A DNA stretch of 64,000 nucleotides from Streptomyces atroolivaceus (lineage in GTDB: Bacteria; Actinomycetota; Actinomycetes; Streptomycetales; Streptomycetaceae): assembly GCF_000717025.1 (NCBI RefSeq), contig NZ_JNXG01000006.1:280305-344304 (forward strand), written 5' to 3'. Made by a program: the position numbers and the translations under genes. The notes beneath the pieces were generated by a model. The model ran no database searches. It was not told where the DNA came from and saw only the letters and a list, made by a program, of their open reading frames with translations. Below are positions 8,471 to 18,072 of the stretch, in pieces. How positions within the stretch are numbered: position 1 is the stretch's first letter; every line of letters starts with the position of its first letter.

Positions 8471-9694
8471 TCAGCAGTTCTCGGCGGGCCTGCCCTCCAT
8501 CGTCCGCCCGGATTCAGGCGTGCGGACCTGCTCCACGGGCGGCAGCAGCCGCTCGGTGAGCAGTGCCGAGAACGCGGCGACGGTCAGCAGCCCGCCCACC
8601 AGGAACGTGGCCCGCACATCCCAGGCGGGCAGGACAAGGCCGCCGAGCAGCGCCCCGCCGGCGACCCCGGCGTTGTAGGCACCGGAGTTCGCCGCCAGGG
8701 CGATCTCGGTGCGGGCGGGAGCGAAGCGCAGCATGTGGTTCTGGGTGGCCATGAACACCGGTCCGAGTGAGCCGCCCAGCAGCGCCAGGAACACGACGGC
8801 TCCGGCCGGGGCGGTACCGAACGCGTACAGGCCCAGCATGCCGGCGGCCTGAGTGGCCACCGGAACGGCCAGCGTGCCTCGCGGGTAGCGGTCCAGGAGC
8901 GGCCCCGCCGTCGTCACCCCGACCACGCCCGCGATGCCCGAGACCATCAGCAGAGCGCTGACGGAGGTGTCGGAGAAACCGCTCACGTCACCCAGGAACT
9001 TCACGAGGTACGTATAGCCGGCGAACGCGCCCGTGACGGAGAGGGCGGTGGTCAGCAGCACGATCTTGAACCGCCGACTGTCGGGTGCCGAACCGTAGGC
9101 CGCGTGCCCCTCCTCCGGACGGGACGTCGGGAGGAGAACAGCGATCGTGACGAGGGAGACCAGGCCCAGCCCCGCCAGCATGACGAGCGGGAGCTGCCAC
9201 GCGCTCTGCTGGCCCAGCCACGTACCGAGCGGGACGCCCAGCACCAGGGCCAGCGAACCGGCCACCGACAGCACCCCGATCACCCGCCCTCGGACAGCTG
9301 GTGCGAACAGGCCGACCGCCACCGGCCCCATCACCGCCCAGAACAGCGCCTGGGCGAGCGCGGTCACCACCCGGGCGGCCATCAGCAGCCAGTAGCTGGA
9401 GCCCAGCGCCGGGACAAGGCTGGACAGAACGAGCGCGGCCAGCACCACGGTGAGCAAGTGGCGGCGTGGCATGGACCGGGTGGCGTGCGCGAGAGGCAGC
9501 GAGACGACGGCGACGGTCAGCCCGTAGGCGGTGACCAGACAGCCCACCGCCGAGAGTGAGACCTGCACGTCGTCCGAGATCAGCTCGAGCAGCCCGATCG
9601 GCAGGTTCTCCACGGTGTTGAAGGTGAACGCCGCCAGCATCAGGGCCGCGAGCACGGCTGCCTTGTGCCAGCGAGCCGACGGTGCCGTTGCCAT
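8471..9694 (-). CDS. MFS transporter (DHA1-type efflux)
   Basis: 407 residues with about 12 hydrophobic segments, the size and layout of the drug:H+ antiporter-1 group (AraJ/YdhP-like). The loop after TM2 carries a degenerate form of the MFS motif A (LAHATRSMPRR). The ATG at 9694 follows GGGAAGAGG. It probably exports a small hydrophobic compound, but the substrate cannot be predicted. A decayed recombinase lies upstream. Confidence 0.88.
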   Translation of the reverse strand: MATAPSARWHKAAVLAALMLAAFTFNTVENLPIGLLELISDDVQVSLSAVGCLVTAYGLTVAVVSLPLAHATRSMPRRHLLTVVLAALVLSSLVPALGSSYWLLMAARVVTALAQALFWAVMGPVAVGLFAPAVRGRVIGVLSVAGSLALVLGVPLGTWLGQQSAWQLPLVMLAGLGLVSLVTIAVLLPTSRPEEGHAAYGSAPDSRRFKIVLLTTALSVTGAFAGYTYLVKFLGDVSGFSDTSVSALLMVSGIAGVVGVTTAGPLLDRYPRGTLAVPVATQAAGMLGLYAFGTAPAGAVVFLALLGGSLGPVFMATQNHMLRFAPARTEIALAANSGAYNAGVAGGALLGGLVLPAWDVRATFLVGGLLTVAAFSALLTERLLPPVEQVRTPESGRTMEGRPAENC

Positions 9695-9959
9695 GCAGCC
9701 TCTTCCCGCTCTCCTACGTCGATCGCACTCCGGTTGAACATACGCACAACTCATCTGCTCCTTGATCTGCTTGAGGCCACATTGGCCGAGAGCCGTGCTG
9801 TGGGGTGGGCAGGGAACAGGCTGCCCGACGACTTCTACCGGCCCGGGCCCACCACGATCACCCGCGCCGCCCACGGTGCGGGATGTCGTCGGCGATCTCC
9901 CACGCTCCGATACCCCAGACCACTGGCAGGTCGAACTCAGAACCGACTCCACCAGGCTT

Positions 9960-10285
9960 CAGCTCGGGCACGTAGTTGCAGATCGTGTTCTTGGGGACGC
10001 AGAGGAGCTCTGCGATCGAGGTGACGGCGTTCTCCGGGCGGGCGAGCAGGTCGCGGGCGTGACGCACCTGTTCCTCCGTCATCGCCGGCGGGCGGCCGAG
10101 TCGGGCGCCGCGGCGCGGGCGACGTCCAGGCCCTCGTCGGTGCCTTGCACGATGGGTTCGCGGATGAACTCCACCACGGCCGCAAAAACGTGGAAGACCA
10201 GGCGCCCGCCGGGCGTGGTCGTCCCCCGTCCCTCCGTGTCGCCGTCGGCGGTGAACAGCACGGACAGCATGTCGCCGCGAGATCA
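9960..10285 (-). pseudogene. Serine recombinase (resolvase/invertase) C-terminal remnant
   Basis: TTTPGGRLVFHVFAAVVEFI (near 10190-10240) matches the end of the resolvase catalytic domain. After a frameshift, GRPPAMTEEQVRHARDLLAR and VTSIAELLCVPKNTICNYVP match the C-terminal helix-turn-helix. The catalytic N-terminal Ser region is absent. The gene is broken and inactive. Confidence 0.75.
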
Positions 10286-10496
10286 CCGAGGAACTGGGCC
10301 TGCCGGACCGTCCCTGTCGCGCGGCTCGCCGTCCACTTCCTCTCGTCCCTCTCGCCGCACCCGGGCCCCATCAGAAATGTGCCAGAACCGGTGATCTGTG
10401 ACGTTCCGTGACTGGTGTACCGGTCGGTGAGGCCTGGCGTCGCGGTCGACAGGGGCCGGAGCTCGGGGCCGTCGTCGCCGAACTGCCGGTGTCAGG

Positions 10497-11045
10497 TCAT
10501 CGAACGGTGAGGACGCGCGCCCACGGCTCATCGATGTCGGCCAGACCCAGCACGGCGACCACGTTGTCGAGCATGCCGGCGCCGAACCAGCGCCTCACGG
10601 CGTCGTCGTCGCCCAGCAGCTGCCGAACGGTGTCGACCTGCTTGGCGTAGCACCGGCGCACGGCCTGCGCCACCAGCGGCTCGCCGGCGGCACAGTTCGC
10701 GTGCATGAGGAAACGCAGGATGTTCCGGTCCGCGACGAGCGCGGCGTAGGCGCCGCGCGCCGCATCCAGTGCCGCCCCTGACGGCGGCTCGGCCCCACCC
10801 ACCGCCGGTGCGTGCGCGACCAGCGAGTCGGTCATGACGACGGACACGTGGTCGACCACCGCCGCGAACAGCGCTTCCTTGTTCGGGTACAGGCGGTAGA
10901 GATACGGCTGAGAGATGCCGACCCAGTCTGCGATCTCGTGCGTCGACGTACCGTAGAAACCCTTTTGCGCGAAGCAGTCGACCGCGGCGGCCATGATGGC
11001 CCGACGTCGTTCATCGCTCTTCGTACTGGTACCGGCGGCAGGCAT
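10497..11045 (-). CDS. TetR-family transcriptional regulator
   Basis: 182 residues. The N-terminal TetR helix-turn-helix is clear: ERRRAIMAAAVDCFAQKGFY followed by GTSTHEIADWVGISQPYLYR and LYPNKEALF. The C-terminal ligand domain is unassigned. The gene starts 26 bases after the stop of the SnoaL-like gene on the same strand, so the two probably form one transcript that the regulator controls. Confidence 0.88.
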   Translation of the reverse strand: MPAAGTSTKSDERRRAIMAAAVDCFAQKGFYGTSTHEIADWVGISQPYLYRLYPNKEALFAAVVDHVSVVMTDSLVAHAPAVGGAEPPSGAALDAARGAYAALVADRNILRFLMHANCAAGEPLVAQAVRRCYAKQVDTVRQLLGDDDAVRRWFGAGMLDNVVAVLGLADIDEPWARVLTVR

Positions 11046-11070
11046 GGGTGTCAGTCAAACACGGCTTCCC

Positions 11071-11544
11071 TCAGCTTCCAAAAGTCACGCTGCGGTCAGG
11101 GTCGGACAGCACGTCGTTGGGCGTGAGCGCCTCGATCGCCACCAGCGGGTTCCAGTAGTCCAGGTAGTGGGTGATGAGCGCGTCGTCATTGGTCCGGACA
11201 ACGGAGATGCACGTCTGCTCGTACGGCTTGCCGGTCGGCAGCGCAGTTCCCGTCGAGCGGAATTCAGCGATCACCAGACGCGGATCGACCGTGTCATGGA
11301 ACACCAGGTCGACGAACTCGACGTCGAAGGTCTCGGGGAAGCCGCTCATGTGGGCGCGCAGGGCGTCTCGTCCCGTGACCTGCTTCGGCACGCCGTCCGG
11401 GGCGTACGGGAACTCGAGCACCGCGTCCGGGGTGAACAGCTTCACCCACTCCTCGGTGTGTCCTGCGGCGGTGAGGCGCAGGTGCTCGGCCACGGCGCGC
11501 TGGGCAGCGGCGCGGCGGTCGGCATCGTTCTTCTGGACTGTCAT
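11071..11544 (-). CDS. SnoaL/NTF2-like protein (PhzA/B-type)
   Basis: 157-residue cone-shaped alpha+beta barrel protein. VAEHLRLTAAGHTEEWVKLF near residue 20, the FPYAPDG loop and the YLDYWNPL signature near residue 130 match the PhzA/PhzB-like branch of the SnoaL fold. Members act as isomerases, cyclases or binding proteins. No specific substrate is implied here because there is no phenazine or polyketide pathway nearby. ATG 11544 follows GCAGGAG. It is first in an operon with the TetR gene. Confidence 0.82.
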   Translation of the reverse strand: MTVQKNDADRRAAAQRAVAEHLRLTAAGHTEEWVKLFTPDAVLEFPYAPDGVPKQVTGRDALRAHMSGFPETFDVEFVDLVFHDTVDPRLVIAEFRSTGTALPTGKPYEQTCISVVRTNDDALITHYLDYWNPLVAIEALTPNDVLSDPDRSVTFGS

Positions 11545-12352
11545 AATCACTCCTGCGTTAGTGGTCGATCTATAACCTACCACGTGGAAGCCGTGCGGGT
11601 ACTCGAGCAAGAGGTCACGCAAGGGATCCCGGCCTCGCTTCACGTGGGGATGACGTCCAGAGAACGCACCTCGGCAGCGGACGGCGGCCCGGCTCCATGG
11701 GAAACTCGTTACGCAGCGTCACAGACAACCGCTTCTGACACAGCTTGTTCTTCATCCTCGGGCATGACGCAGAGCCAACAGAGTCTCGAAGTGTCTGCCC
11801 GGCGTGACAGCCGTGACGCTGTCGCGGCAGCAGCCACGAGAGCTCCTGTGAGAAGCCCGCGCATTTACCGGTCCACGGACAGCTGACCGAGCCGATCCCG
11901 TCGATGGAGTGCCGGCCGGCCGATTTGAGGTCGCGTGCGGTGACTGCGGGAAGCCCGGTGGCTTCGCAGTGAGGGCAGATGCCGCCAGGTCCAGGCTGGT
12001 AGAGCAGGGGTCATCTCCGTGGCTGCAAGGGGCTTGGCACGAAGGAGTGAACTCGGCGTGCGAGGCGGTGTCCCGCCGTGGCGGACCTCCGGTGCCGAAC
12101 GGGTCTCGCGCGGTGCTGAATTGGGTGTCCAGGGGCGGCAGGCGACGGCGAAGAGCGCCCCGAATGAAGGTCACGACCCGGACCGCGGCCGCTGTCCGGT
12201 CCAAGTGGCAGCATGCGGAGCACAACAGGAAAGCCCGGTGGACGAACCCGGGCTCTACGCTAAGGGTGCTTCCCTCAGTCACCAGTTCAGGGCCGCCATG
12301 CCGGCTTTGCAGCCGTGCAGGCTGACGCATCCTCATAAGGACCGACAGACAC
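11545..12352. other. Long intergenic stretch without a recognised gene
   Basis: The first 45 bases hold the promoter side of the SnoaL-TetR operon, with an imperfect palindrome (GGTCGATCTATAACC, 11563-11577) that could be the TetR operator. The remaining about 750 bases contain no recognisable gene on either strand. Confidence 0.4.
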
Positions 12353-13885
12353 ATGTCACAGCCGCCCATGCCACCCGTTCCGCCTGCGGCACCGGGTCAT
12401 CCGGCTCAGGGGCCTCCCGGATTCGGGCCGCCGCCATACACGGGTGGGCCCTACGGCACCCAGCCGCCGTACGGGCCCGTCCCACCCCGGTTCCAGCAGA
12501 TCCCCAGCCCTCCGGCTGGGGGCAAGAAGCACCGGAGAGCGGTCATCGCGGGCTGCGTCACTGCGGCCTTGGCCGTCGTGGCCGCCTGCACCCTCGCGTT
12601 CTTCCACTTCGATGACGGGCAGCAGTCGGCTGAAGATGCGAAGGGGGGCGCGTCTGCGAAGGCGTCAGCTATGGCCGACCCCACGCAGAGCCGCGTACTG
12701 CTGAACGTGCCGCCGCCGGAAGAAGACGTCGAAGCCGAAACCCACAGGGGGGATGGTGCATGGGTGACGTCACACTCCTACGTCACGGGCGGTCTCTTCT
12801 CCGTCGTCGGCTACGACCTGGACAGCGGAAAGCAGACCTGGAAACTGCCGCTGGACGGTGATCTGTGCCGCGCGTCCAAGGACGCGAGTAGCAGGGGCTA
12901 CGTGGCTGTGGTGCTCGCCGGGTCCAAGAAGCCGTACAGCAAGTGCACCGAGGTCGCTGTGATCGACATCAATCACGGCCGCAAAGTCTGGCAGAAGACG
13001 GTCGCCTCGGATTCCACCGCCACCATGGGGCTGGACCTCAGCGTCGCCATCAGCGAGAGCTTCGCCGCGGTCGGATGGGCGACGGACGAGGCGGAGGAGT
13101 CGTGGGGTTTCGCCATCGACACCGGCAAAACCGTGTGGGACTCCGCCCCGCCGGGTTGCGACTACGAGGAGTACGTCGGCGGCAGCACAATGGCAGGTCT
13201 CGCCTGGTGCGACGACCGTTTCGCGGTGTCACAGCGTGATCCGCGTACGGGTAAACCGTCGCGAACCGTGAAGCTACCGGAGGACTTGGGGTATCCGTAT
13301 CTGGCCTCGGCCGACCCGCTGGTGGTCGCCTCCTACGTGGGCGATGAGGACAACCAACTGGACGCGAACCGGCTGTGGACGTTCAACACGGACGGCTCGG
13401 TCAAGGCGACCATCAAGGTCGATGACTACGTCCCCGGCTGTCAGAGCGGCACCGGCACCGGGTGCGGCGCTTTCGTGGCCACGCAGGACACCCTCTACAT
13501 CGGCAGCGACGAGGAGCACCTCACCAGCGGGAACCACCTCGCCGCATTCGACATGAGTACGGGCAAGCGCAAGTGGACCGTGGACGGCGTGGGCTGGTCG
13601 GTCACGCGGCCCCTGCGCGCCGACGACACGGGTGTGATCGTCTTCAACCACGCCGGCCAGAACCGGGACGGCAGCGGTGTATTCCATCTGGCTGCCGCAG
13701 ACGGCAAGCAGACCGTTCTCCTGAAGCAGTCCAAAGGCTTCGCGATCTCGGACACGACGGCGCAACTGTCTCCGGAGACCATGAGGGATCCAATTCTCTA
13801 CGAAGACGGACGCCTGTTCTTCCACCGCGCCTCAGGCTGGTTCATGGAAGACATCCCCATGACCTACATCCTCACGACCCACTGA
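12353..13885 (+). CDS. Membrane-anchored PQQ-like beta-propeller protein
   Basis: 510 residues. A Pro/Gly-rich cytoplasmic leader (about residues 1-55) is followed by one transmembrane helix (about 60-85, RAVIAGCVTAALAVVAACTL) and an extracellular beta-propeller. Repeated blocks such as GYDLDSGKQTWKLPL, INHGRKVWQKTV, FAIDTGKTVWDS and FDMSTGKRKWTVDG are PQQ/BamB-type blades. Two Cys pairs in the outer part may form disulfides. No enzymatic residues are evident, so it probably works as a binding or scaffold protein. It is monocistronic, with a strong terminator after the stop. Confidence 0.8.
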   Translation: MSQPPMPPVPPAAPGHPAQGPPGFGPPPYTGGPYGTQPPYGPVPPRFQQIPSPPAGGKKHRRAVIAGCVTAALAVVAACTLAFFHFDDGQQSAEDAKGGASAKASAMADPTQSRVLLNVPPPEEDVEAETHRGDGAWVTSHSYVTGGLFSVVGYDLDSGKQTWKLPLDGDLCRASKDASSRGYVAVVLAGSKKPYSKCTEVAVIDINHGRKVWQKTVASDSTATMGLDLSVAISESFAAVGWATDEAEESWGFAIDTGKTVWDSAPPGCDYEEYVGGSTMAGLAWCDDRFAVSQRDPRTGKPSRTVKLPEDLGYPYLASADPLVVASYVGDEDNQLDANRLWTFNTDGSVKATIKVDDYVPGCQSGTGTGCGAFVATQDTLYIGSDEEHLTSGNHLAAFDMSTGKRKWTVDGVGWSVTRPLRADDTGVIVFNHAGQNRDGSGVFHLAAADGKQTVLLKQSKGFAISDTTAQLSPETMRDPILYEDGRLFFHRASGWFMEDIPMTYILTTH

Positions 13886-13901
13886 CCTTCCGCGAACTCC
13901 T

Positions 13902-13938
13902 GGAGGTCGTTCCCGCCAGGAACGACCTCCTCTTTTCG
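13902..13938 (+). terminator. Rho-independent terminator
   Basis: A 12-bp perfect stem (GGAGGTCGTTCC / GGAACGACCTCC), 5-base loop and a T-rich tail (TCTTTTCG), 17 bases after the beta-propeller gene. One of the few canonical U-tract terminators in the window. Confidence 0.85.
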
Positions 13939-14080
13939 TACTCAGGGCAAGCGACCGACCTCGCCGCAGTCCGCAACATGAGCCTGGTCCGAATGAACGC
14001 CCACCTGCCGCAAGTCCATGACGTGTAGCCGTATTTCCGCTCTGCGCCGGCGGCGGGAGTAGCGCGCGACGGGCTCAAGG

Positions 14081-14325
14081 TCAGGTCGTGTCCTGAAATG
14101 CGAACAGGATGCCGATACCGAACCTGGTCAACGGCGGTATCGACTCGGATCTCGGCCCGCTCTCGCCGACGGCACAGGCGACGTCGCCCTCCACATCGGC
14201 TACCGCACCACCTGACCTCTCGCGCCAGCCGGGATGGCGAGCGAGGTGCTCTCTCCGGCGCGGGGCGCCGTGGTGGCGACGTAGGTGTCCTCGTCGCTGC
14301 CGCGCAGCCACACCGCTGGACAGGT
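14081..14325 (-). pseudogene. Decayed gene fragment, family unknown
   Basis: Minus-strand readings in two frames look like remains of one protein: WLRGSDEDTYVATTAPRAGE then, after a frame change, VADVEGDVACAVGESGPRSE and RFGIGILFAFQDTT before a stop. No start or domain can be assigned. It abuts the second 51-base repeat copy, suggesting insertion damage. Confidence 0.3.
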
Positions 14326-14376
14326 GCATGATCGCGAAGGGTGGGGCAGGCACTCTCACAGCCACGTCCCGGAGAC
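14326..14376 (-). repeat. 51-base repeat, copy 2 (possible IS end)
   Basis: Inverted copy of 6388-6438 (45/51 identical). No transposase reading is left beside it. Confidence 0.6.
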
Positions 14377-14796
14377 TCGGAACGGGCGTCTCCGACGCCG
14401 TGGCCTCCACATCATGTCCGCCGCACCAGACGTGCTCGGCGTGCCCGGTTGTCGCGCCTCGTCCTGAGCAGCAGCCGACCCTCGTGGCCGACGTGGTCAG
14501 CCTCCACCGGGAGTATCGGCGCGGGGTCTCCCCCGGTGCGCTGTCGTCCCGTGGGAGCGCCGGCGCGTGAGGCTGTACGGCTCTGTCATTCCAGCCGCGC
14601 CGTGGAAATTCTCTCCGCGCAGCATGTACGGCAACTTCTCCAGTGCTCTTGGTCGGCTGGCCGGACAGCGCCGGAGGGGTTCCGACGTCGCGTCTGAGGC
14701 GCTCCGGCCGGTCTTCTGCGTGATGATTGACGGGAGAGTCATCGCCGCAGCAGACATGAGCCGGTGCCGCAGAGCGGCCCGAAAGGGGCGGCAGCC
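14377..14796. other. No gene recognised; upstream region of the DUF3048 gene
   Basis: About 420 bases. Open frames on both strands have no known family. The last part should hold the promoter of the lipoprotein gene. Confidence 0.35.
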
Positions 14797-15735
14797 ATGC
14801 CCACGTCCAGAACGAAGCGATCGACCGCAGCCGCACTCGCCGCGCTCACGCTCGTCATCACCGCAGCCTGCAGCAGCTCGGGCGGAGGGAAGACAGCTCC
14901 CAGGACGACATCCGCACCACGCGCCGACATCCTCGCCGTGAAGATCGACAACGTAGCCGCGGCACGGCCGCCCACCGGACTCGAGAAGGCCGACATCGTC
15001 TACGTGGAGCAGGTGGAGGCAGGCCTCAGCCGCATACTCGCCGTCTACTCCTCCGACCTGCCCTCCGTCATCGGCCCCGTACGCAGCGCTCGCGAAACGG
15101 ATCTGGAGCTGCTCCGGCAGTTCGACGAGCCCACGCTCGCGTACTCGGGCGCCCAGTCCGCCCTCCGGCCGTCGATCGAAGCGGCCCCCCTCGACGCGCT
15201 GCCGCCGTCGAAGGCACCGGATGCCTATTTCCGCAGCGGGGACCGCGCCGCACCGCACAATCTCTACCTGCGCCCGGGGAGGATCCCGCACTCCTCCACC
15301 GGGGTGAACGCGGCCGAGGACCTCGGGATCCGCTTCGCTGCGCCGCCCCCGGGCGGCACCCCCGTCCACGGGCGCACCGTGTCGTACCCGTCGGCGCAGT
15401 TCACCTTCACCTGGGCCGCAGACCGGGACCAGTGGCTGGTGAGCATGGACAGAACCCCGGCCCGTACGGCCTCCGGGGACCGGCTACGAGCCGCCACAGT
15501 GGTCCTGCAGGATGTGGACGTGCAGCCTTCACGCTTCCGGGACCGAGGGGGAAACACCTCACCCTTCAGCGCGACCGTTGGAACCGGCTCGGCGGCCGTC
15601 CTGCGTGACGGCAAGTCGTACGACGTGGCATGGGAGCGGAGCACCGCCGAGTCGGCGACCAGCTTCACCACCGAGGACGGCGAGCCGATGACGTTCGCGA
15701 CCGGCCAGGTGTGGATCGTGCTCGTACCGAAGTGA
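14797..15735 (+). CDS. DUF3048 (YerB-like) lipoprotein
   Basis: 312 residues. The N-terminus is a signal peptide ending in a lipobox-like ITAAC near residue 25, followed by a Ser/Gly linker, so the protein is probably lipid-anchored outside the membrane. The body matches DUF3048: KIDNVAAARPPTGLEKADIV, VEQVEAGLSRILAVY and GPVRSARETDLELL near residues 45-110, and PHNLYL with the downstream Trp/Phe-rich C-terminal domain. Function in Streptomyces is not established. ATG 14797 gives the cleanest signal peptide; a GTG at 14764 is possible. A hairpin follows the stop. Confidence 0.82.
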   Translation: MPTSRTKRSTAAALAALTLVITAACSSSGGGKTAPRTTSAPRADILAVKIDNVAAARPPTGLEKADIVYVEQVEAGLSRILAVYSSDLPSVIGPVRSARETDLELLRQFDEPTLAYSGAQSALRPSIEAAPLDALPPSKAPDAYFRSGDRAAPHNLYLRPGRIPHSSTGVNAAEDLGIRFAAPPPGGTPVHGRTVSYPSAQFTFTWAADRDQWLVSMDRTPARTASGDRLRAATVVLQDVDVQPSRFRDRGGNTSPFSATVGTGSAAVLRDGKSYDVAWERSTAESATSFTTEDGEPMTFATGQVWIVLVPK

Positions 15736-15741
15736 CGCGCG

Positions 15742-15777
15742 GCCGCCGGAGAGTCCGCGCATGCGGACTCCGGCGGC
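15742..15777 (+). terminator. Hairpin terminator after the DUF3048 gene
   Basis: A 15-bp stem with a 2-base bulge around a GCAT loop, 6 bases after the stop. No U-tract. Confidence 0.65.
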
Positions 15778-15803
15778 CCCGGTGACGGCGAAGCGACTCG
15801 GAC

Positions 15804-16020
15804 TCAGACGATGTCGATGATCGTGCGCAGTGCCTCGCCGGTGCAGGTCACTCTGGAACCGACCTCCATGGTGCAGTCCTGGACAGCTCCACCACACCGG
15901 ACGTCCTCGCCCGCCAGGTCGAGCAGGACGTCGACGGTATCGCCGTGCAGCTCACTGTCGAGGCGGAGGGACCGCAGGAGTAGAGCGCCGTCCGATCTGC
16001 GTGCGCTGGGATGCTCAGCT
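15804..16020 (-). CDS. Possible small ORF or gene remnant
   Basis: The minus-strand frame ending at 15804 reads LRLDSELHGDTVDVLLDLAG then EDVRCGGAVQDCTMEVGSRV, resembling the end of a small secreted DUF4333-like protein. No convincing start exists before it runs into the flavoprotein gene, so it may be a truncated remnant. Confidence 0.25.
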
Positions 16021-16023
16021 GGG

Positions 16024-17421
16024 TCACGAGCCGCAGCAGCCGCCGGCCGGTGCCTTCTCGGTGACCGCGGCAGCGGTTACCACGGGGGCGCCTACGCCGA
16101 GCTGCACCAATGCGGGTTCCGGTGCGGCGCAGCACCCTGCAACCTCGCTCTGCGCCGCGGCAGGATCGTCGAACAGACCGGCGCCGCCGCAGACCCCGGT
16201 TTCGGGGAGGGTGAGTTCGACGCGGTCGGCCGCTTCGAGGTCGCCTGCGATGGCAGCAGCGACGGAGCGGACCTGCTCGTAGCCGGTCATGGCCAGGAAG
16301 GTGGGGGCACGGCCGTAGGACTTCATACCGACCAGGTAGACGCCTGGTTCGGGGTGGGACAGTTCGCGGTGGCCGTGGGGGTAGACGCTGCCGCAGGAGT
16401 GCTGGTTGGGATCGATGAGTGGGGCCAGCTCGGTTGGTGCCTGGAGGCGTTCGTCGAGGCCGAGGCGGATTTCGGAGAGGAATGTCAGGTCAGGGCGTAG
16501 TCCGGTCAGTACGACGACTTCGTCGACCGGGTCGAGCTCGCGGCCGTCTTCGCCGACCAGGACGAGGCGGCCCTTGACGTCCCGTTTGATGGCCTCGGTG
16601 CGAAAGCCCGTGACGGCATCGGCATGGCCTTGGTCGACAGCGGCCTTGGCGGCCAGGCCGAGAGCGCCGCGGGCGGGGAGCTGGTCGGCGTTGCCACCGC
16701 CGAAGGTGGACCCGCTGATGCCTCGGCGCAGGATCCACACCGCGTGCGTGCCGGGCTCGTCCTGTGCGACGTCGGCGAGGCCGGCGAGCGCGGTGAAGGC
16801 GGAGGCGCCGGAGCCGATGACTGCGGTGCGCTTGCCGGCGTAGCGGGCACGGACGACGGGATCCTTGAGGTCTGGCACCCGGTAGGTGATGCGATCGGCC
16901 GCCGCGTTCTCGCCAAGGGCGGGCAGGCCGGAGGCGCCTGCCGGGCTCGGCGTGGACCAGGTGCCGGAGGCGTCGATGACGGCGCGGGCGAAGACGCGCT
17001 CCTCACCGTCCTGGGTGGTGAAGTGGACGACGAAGGGCTGGGATTCACGCTCGGCGTCGACGATGCGGTCACGCCCGCTGCGGGAGACGCCCGTGACCGT
17101 AGCTTTGTACCGGACGCGGTCGCCCAGGGTGTCGGCGAGGGGCTGCAGGTACTGCGCGGCCCAGTCGCCGCCGGAGGGGTAGGTGCTCGCGTCAGGCTTG
17201 GTCCAGCCGGTCGGGGCCAGGAGCTCTTCGGCGGCAGGATCGATGAGCTCGCCCCAGGTCGAGAACAGCCGCACGTGGCTCCACCCGCGGACAGCCGAGC
17301 CAGCGGTATCGCCTGCTTCCAGGACGAGGGGCTCGATGCCGCGCTCGACAAGGTGGGCGGCGGCAGCCAGTCCGGTGGGACCAGCTCCGACGATGACGAC
17401 GGGAAGCTGCGGGGTGCTCAT
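16024..17421 (-). CDS. FAD-dependent oxidoreductase, ArsO-like
   Basis: 465-residue flavoprotein monooxygenase/reductase. Two dinucleotide folds are visible: GAGPTG near residue 11 (FAD) and IGSGAS near residue 205 (NADPH). It has a Cys-rich C-terminus with CGGAG, CC and a final GGCCGS. This architecture is that of the flavoproteins found in actinobacterial arsenic-resistance operons. The tail Cys residues could bind As(III) or carry out thiol redox. No arsB/acr3, arsC or recognisable arsR is beside it, so the locus looks reduced. ATG 17421 follows GGAG. Confidence 0.78.
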   Translation of the reverse strand: MSTPQLPVVIVGAGPTGLAAAAHLVERGIEPLVLEAGDTAGSAVRGWSHVRLFSTWGELIDPAAEELLAPTGWTKPDASTYPSGGDWAAQYLQPLADTLGDRVRYKATVTGVSRSGRDRIVDAERESQPFVVHFTTQDGEERVFARAVIDASGTWSTPSPAGASGLPALGENAAADRITYRVPDLKDPVVRARYAGKRTAVIGSGASAFTALAGLADVAQDEPGTHAVWILRRGISGSTFGGGNADQLPARGALGLAAKAAVDQGHADAVTGFRTEAIKRDVKGRLVLVGEDGRELDPVDEVVVLTGLRPDLTFLSEIRLGLDERLQAPTELAPLIDPNQHSCGSVYPHGHRELSHPEPGVYLVGMKSYGRAPTFLAMTGYEQVRSVAAAIAGDLEAADRVELTLPETGVCGGAGLFDDPAAAQSEVAGCCAAPEPALVQLGVGAPVVTAAAVTEKAPAGGCCGS

Positions 17422-17484
17422 GATGCTCGGTCTCCTCAAGAGGGCGAAGGGTCAGCGCGCGTGAGTGATGGCTGCAGGCAGGGC

Positions 17485-17691
17485 CTACTGCCTGCGCTCC
17501 GTCGCCCTGGCAGCGCTGTCGCCGACCTGGGCGCAGCGGTCGCAGCAGCTGACGCCGCCAAGGTGGCGGGTGATGCGGCGGGCTCGGGCCGCACTGAACG
17601 CGGTCCTGACTGTGGGCGCCACGATCATTCCCTTGATTTGATGCTTGTCGATATGAAGAAGCCTGCCACTTGCTTCGGCGAGTGTCAACAT
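17485..17691 (-). CDS. Small Cys-containing protein, unknown
   Basis: 68 residues from ATG 17691 (MLTLAEASGRLL...), basic in the middle and ending with SCCDRCAQVGDS. It lies 63 bases upstream of the flavoprotein on the same strand and could be cotranscribed. The CCxxC cluster could bind a soft metal, in keeping with an arsenic theme. It is not an ArsR by sequence. The flanking A/T-rich stretch (TTGATTTGATGC, 17635 onward) could hold a metal-regulator site. Confidence 0.4.
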   Translation of the reverse strand: MLTLAEASGRLLHIDKHQIKGMIVAPTVRTAFSAARARRITRHLGGVSCCDRCAQVGDSAARATERRQ

Positions 17692-18072
17692 AGACACATG
17701 TCGAATTCCGACGTGATGGAGCTCCCGGTTCCACAGGAGCAACCCGTGGTGCCACGCGGGTCCCGGCACGCCTTCCGCGAAGCGCCCCGAATCCAGCTTC
17801 ACCGGGGTCGTCCACTCTGCCTCTGACCGTCAGCCGGCTCGGCGTCAGCGGCTGGCTTCGCTCCGAGCCTGTTGGGCACGCGGCACATCGCGTGGGCATC
17901 GAGTCCGAACATGGCGGGTGCATGTGCGCCGTGAGCGGTCCGTGGATCACGGGCGCCGATGCGTGCCTCCGTCCGTGGCTGCGGGTGAAGGGTGCCCGGG
18001 TGTGGTGTCCGGTCGGCCGGCAGGTGTCGGCCTGCCTTGGTGCCGGGCGGAGAGACCTGGCAGCAGCAGGCC
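17692..18072. other. No gene recognised
   Basis: About 380 bases between the small Cys protein and the FKBP gene. No hairpin or coding frame stands out. Confidence 0.4.
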
